Positions 63,203 to 64,000 of a stretch of 64,000 nt of DNA are shown piece by piece. The notes under the pieces are model-generated. The model saw only the letters and a list, made by a program, of their open reading frames with translations, did no database searches and was not told the DNA's origin. Source of the stretch: Serpula lacrymans var. lacrymans S7.9 (taxonomy: Eukaryota > Basidiomycota > Agaricomycetes > Boletales > Serpulaceae); NCBI RefSeq assembly GCF_000218685.1, contig NW_006763298.1:382049-446048 (forward strand), written 5' to 3'. The translations under genes and the position numbers were made by a program. Within the stretch, counting starts at the first letter, position 1; every line of letters begins with the position of its first letter.

Positions 63203-63781
63203 TTGTACCTCCCCAGAATGGGTGTAGAACCTGGTAAAAGCAAGAACGAGGCTGCTGGGAACATGGCCAAAAACATGAAGGCTGTCTTAGATGAAACGCG
63301 CAAAGTGCTATTTAAAACTGCAGAGCAGATGAAAGACAGGGCAGAGCGTAGACGTTCTAAGGCCCCTGATTACAAGGTCGGCGACCTGGTCTGGTTAGAT
63401 ACCAACCACTTAAAATTGAAAGATCGGCAGTCTAGAAAACTGACCGAAAAGTGGATTGGCCCTTATCGGATTAAGGAAGTCAAACCCAACGCAGTGGAGC
63501 TAGAACTCCCAAAACAGATGAGGGTAGTACCCACAATCAATATTAGCCGTGTGAAACCCTACAAAGGGCCGCTGCCAGGACAGCGTGTAGACCGGCCTGG
63601 ACCGGTTGTAATCACCCAGGAAGGTGAAGAAGAGTTCGAAGTCGAACGAGTAGTGGATGCACGCTTGAAGCGTGGAAAATTAGAGTTCCTAGTCCTATGG
63701 AAGGGCTATGGAGACGAGGACAGAATGTGGGAACCAGAAGCCCATCCGGACAATTCCCGCGACACTGTTCACGAATTTTAA
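63203..63781 (+). pseudogene. pol: Element E pol, C-terminal part with chromodomain
   Basis: End of integrase (PRMGVEPGKSKNEAAGNMAK, DYKVGDLVWLDTNHLKLKDR, KLTEKWIGPYRIKEVKPNAV) and a chromodomain (FEVERVVDARLKRGKLEFLV, LWKGYGDEDRMWEPEAHPDN) ending DTVHEF-stop at 63779-63781. Confidence 0.88.
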
Positions 63782-63924
63782 TCTAAGAATCCCTCAGCTC
63801 CTAGGAAGCTTAGAGGCATGGATTCAAATCTTTTTAATTCTCTTTTTCAACCTATGCCCGGAAATTTAACTACTACCTCCGGTATTTGGTCTTGCTTGGA
63901 AGTTGAGCCTTAGAAGGGGGGTAG

Positions 63925-64000
63925 TGTTACGATAACACAATTTTTGGACTTTCCCTTTACTTTTATTTCTCCACTTTAACCTTGTACTATAGCTTTCACA
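63925..64000 (+). repeat. Element E 3' LTR, start only
   Basis: TGTTACGATAACACAATTTT..., matches 48012 onward with a one-base gap in a T run; cut by the window end. Confidence 0.85.

Larger units (their letters stand above)
48012..64000 (+). mobile_element. Element E: old chromodomain Ty3/Gypsy, split by X2(+Gypsy-B) and X3, runs off the window
   Basis: 5' LTR at 48012-48408 and the start of the 3' LTR at 63925 share TGTTACGATAAC and the following bases. Between them lie gag, pol and a polypurine tract (AGAAGGGGGG, about 63912). Without the nested insertions it would be about 7 kb. TGA stops in gag, a deletion removing the RT active site and frameshifts show it is dead. Confidence 0.9.

Noticed and set aside
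1..64000. CRISPR arrays, rRNA and tRNA genes
   Set aside because: No regular spaced repeats and no tRNA or rRNA signature noticed by reading; a tRNAscan or Infernal run would be decisive.

Overview
The window is fungal nuclear DNA, almost certainly from a mushroom-forming basidiomycete (Agaricomycetes). Its genes are broken by many short GT-AG introns of about 50-65 bp and lie close together. The proteins are of fungal type (Mid1 calcium-channel subunit, Mam3/CNNM, Tvp23). More than half of the window is nested LTR retrotransposons of Ty3/Gypsy chromovirus type and Ty1/Copia type.

Left part (1-19.4 kb): the 5' end of an inverted Copia copy (1-540), then five conserved single-copy genes: valyl-tRNA synthetase (-), Mid1-like stretch-activated Ca2+ channel subunit (+, divergent, 148 bp apart), an ADCK1/Mcp2-type mitochondrial UbiB-family kinase (-), a Mam3/CNNM membrane protein (+), and a bifunctional lysine-ketoglutarate reductase/saccharopine dehydrogenase (-).

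Middle (19.4-45.4 kb): an unidentified minus-strand gene, called G0 here, lies in at least four pieces, split by insertions whose edges can mostly be read to the base. These are a 1.8-kb solo LTR (X1, TSD CCGG) that itself holds a complete young Ty3/Gypsy element (Gypsy-A, 20846-29091, identical 628-bp LTRs, TSD GTCAC); an older Ty3/Gypsy element (Gypsy-A', 29650-37252, TSD CATGG); a decayed Copia element (C1, 37437-42734); and a second Copia fragment (C2), cut by a partial X copy (X4).

Right part (45.4-64 kb): the Golgi membrane protein gene TVP23 (-) and a small unidentified gene (-), then an old chromodomain Gypsy element (E, from 48012 past the window end). E is split by two X solo LTRs (X2, TSD GCGC; X3, TSD TCGT/TTGT). 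X2 in turn holds the complete young element Gypsy-B (50255-57079, TSD ATTTT).

The most unusual observations are in the elements. (1) From its predicted transcription start to the gag ATG, Gypsy-A has about 2.15 kb without a single ATG on the sense strand, yet this leader carries two long open frames. The first is conserved at protein level in Gypsy-A', which suggests a non-AUG-initiated ORF0. (2) Gypsy-A, A' and B have a primer-binding site complementary to their own predicted RNA 5' end (Tf1/sushi-type self-priming), while the Copia copies use the initiator-tRNA anticodon arm. (3) The X LTR carries an intact 180-codon membrane-protein frame in its U3 part in all three complete copies. (4) Gypsy-B has a textbook -1 slippery heptamer at the gag stop. 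Exon boundaries were read by eye from splice motifs and family conservation, so gene spans are firmer than individual exon edges.
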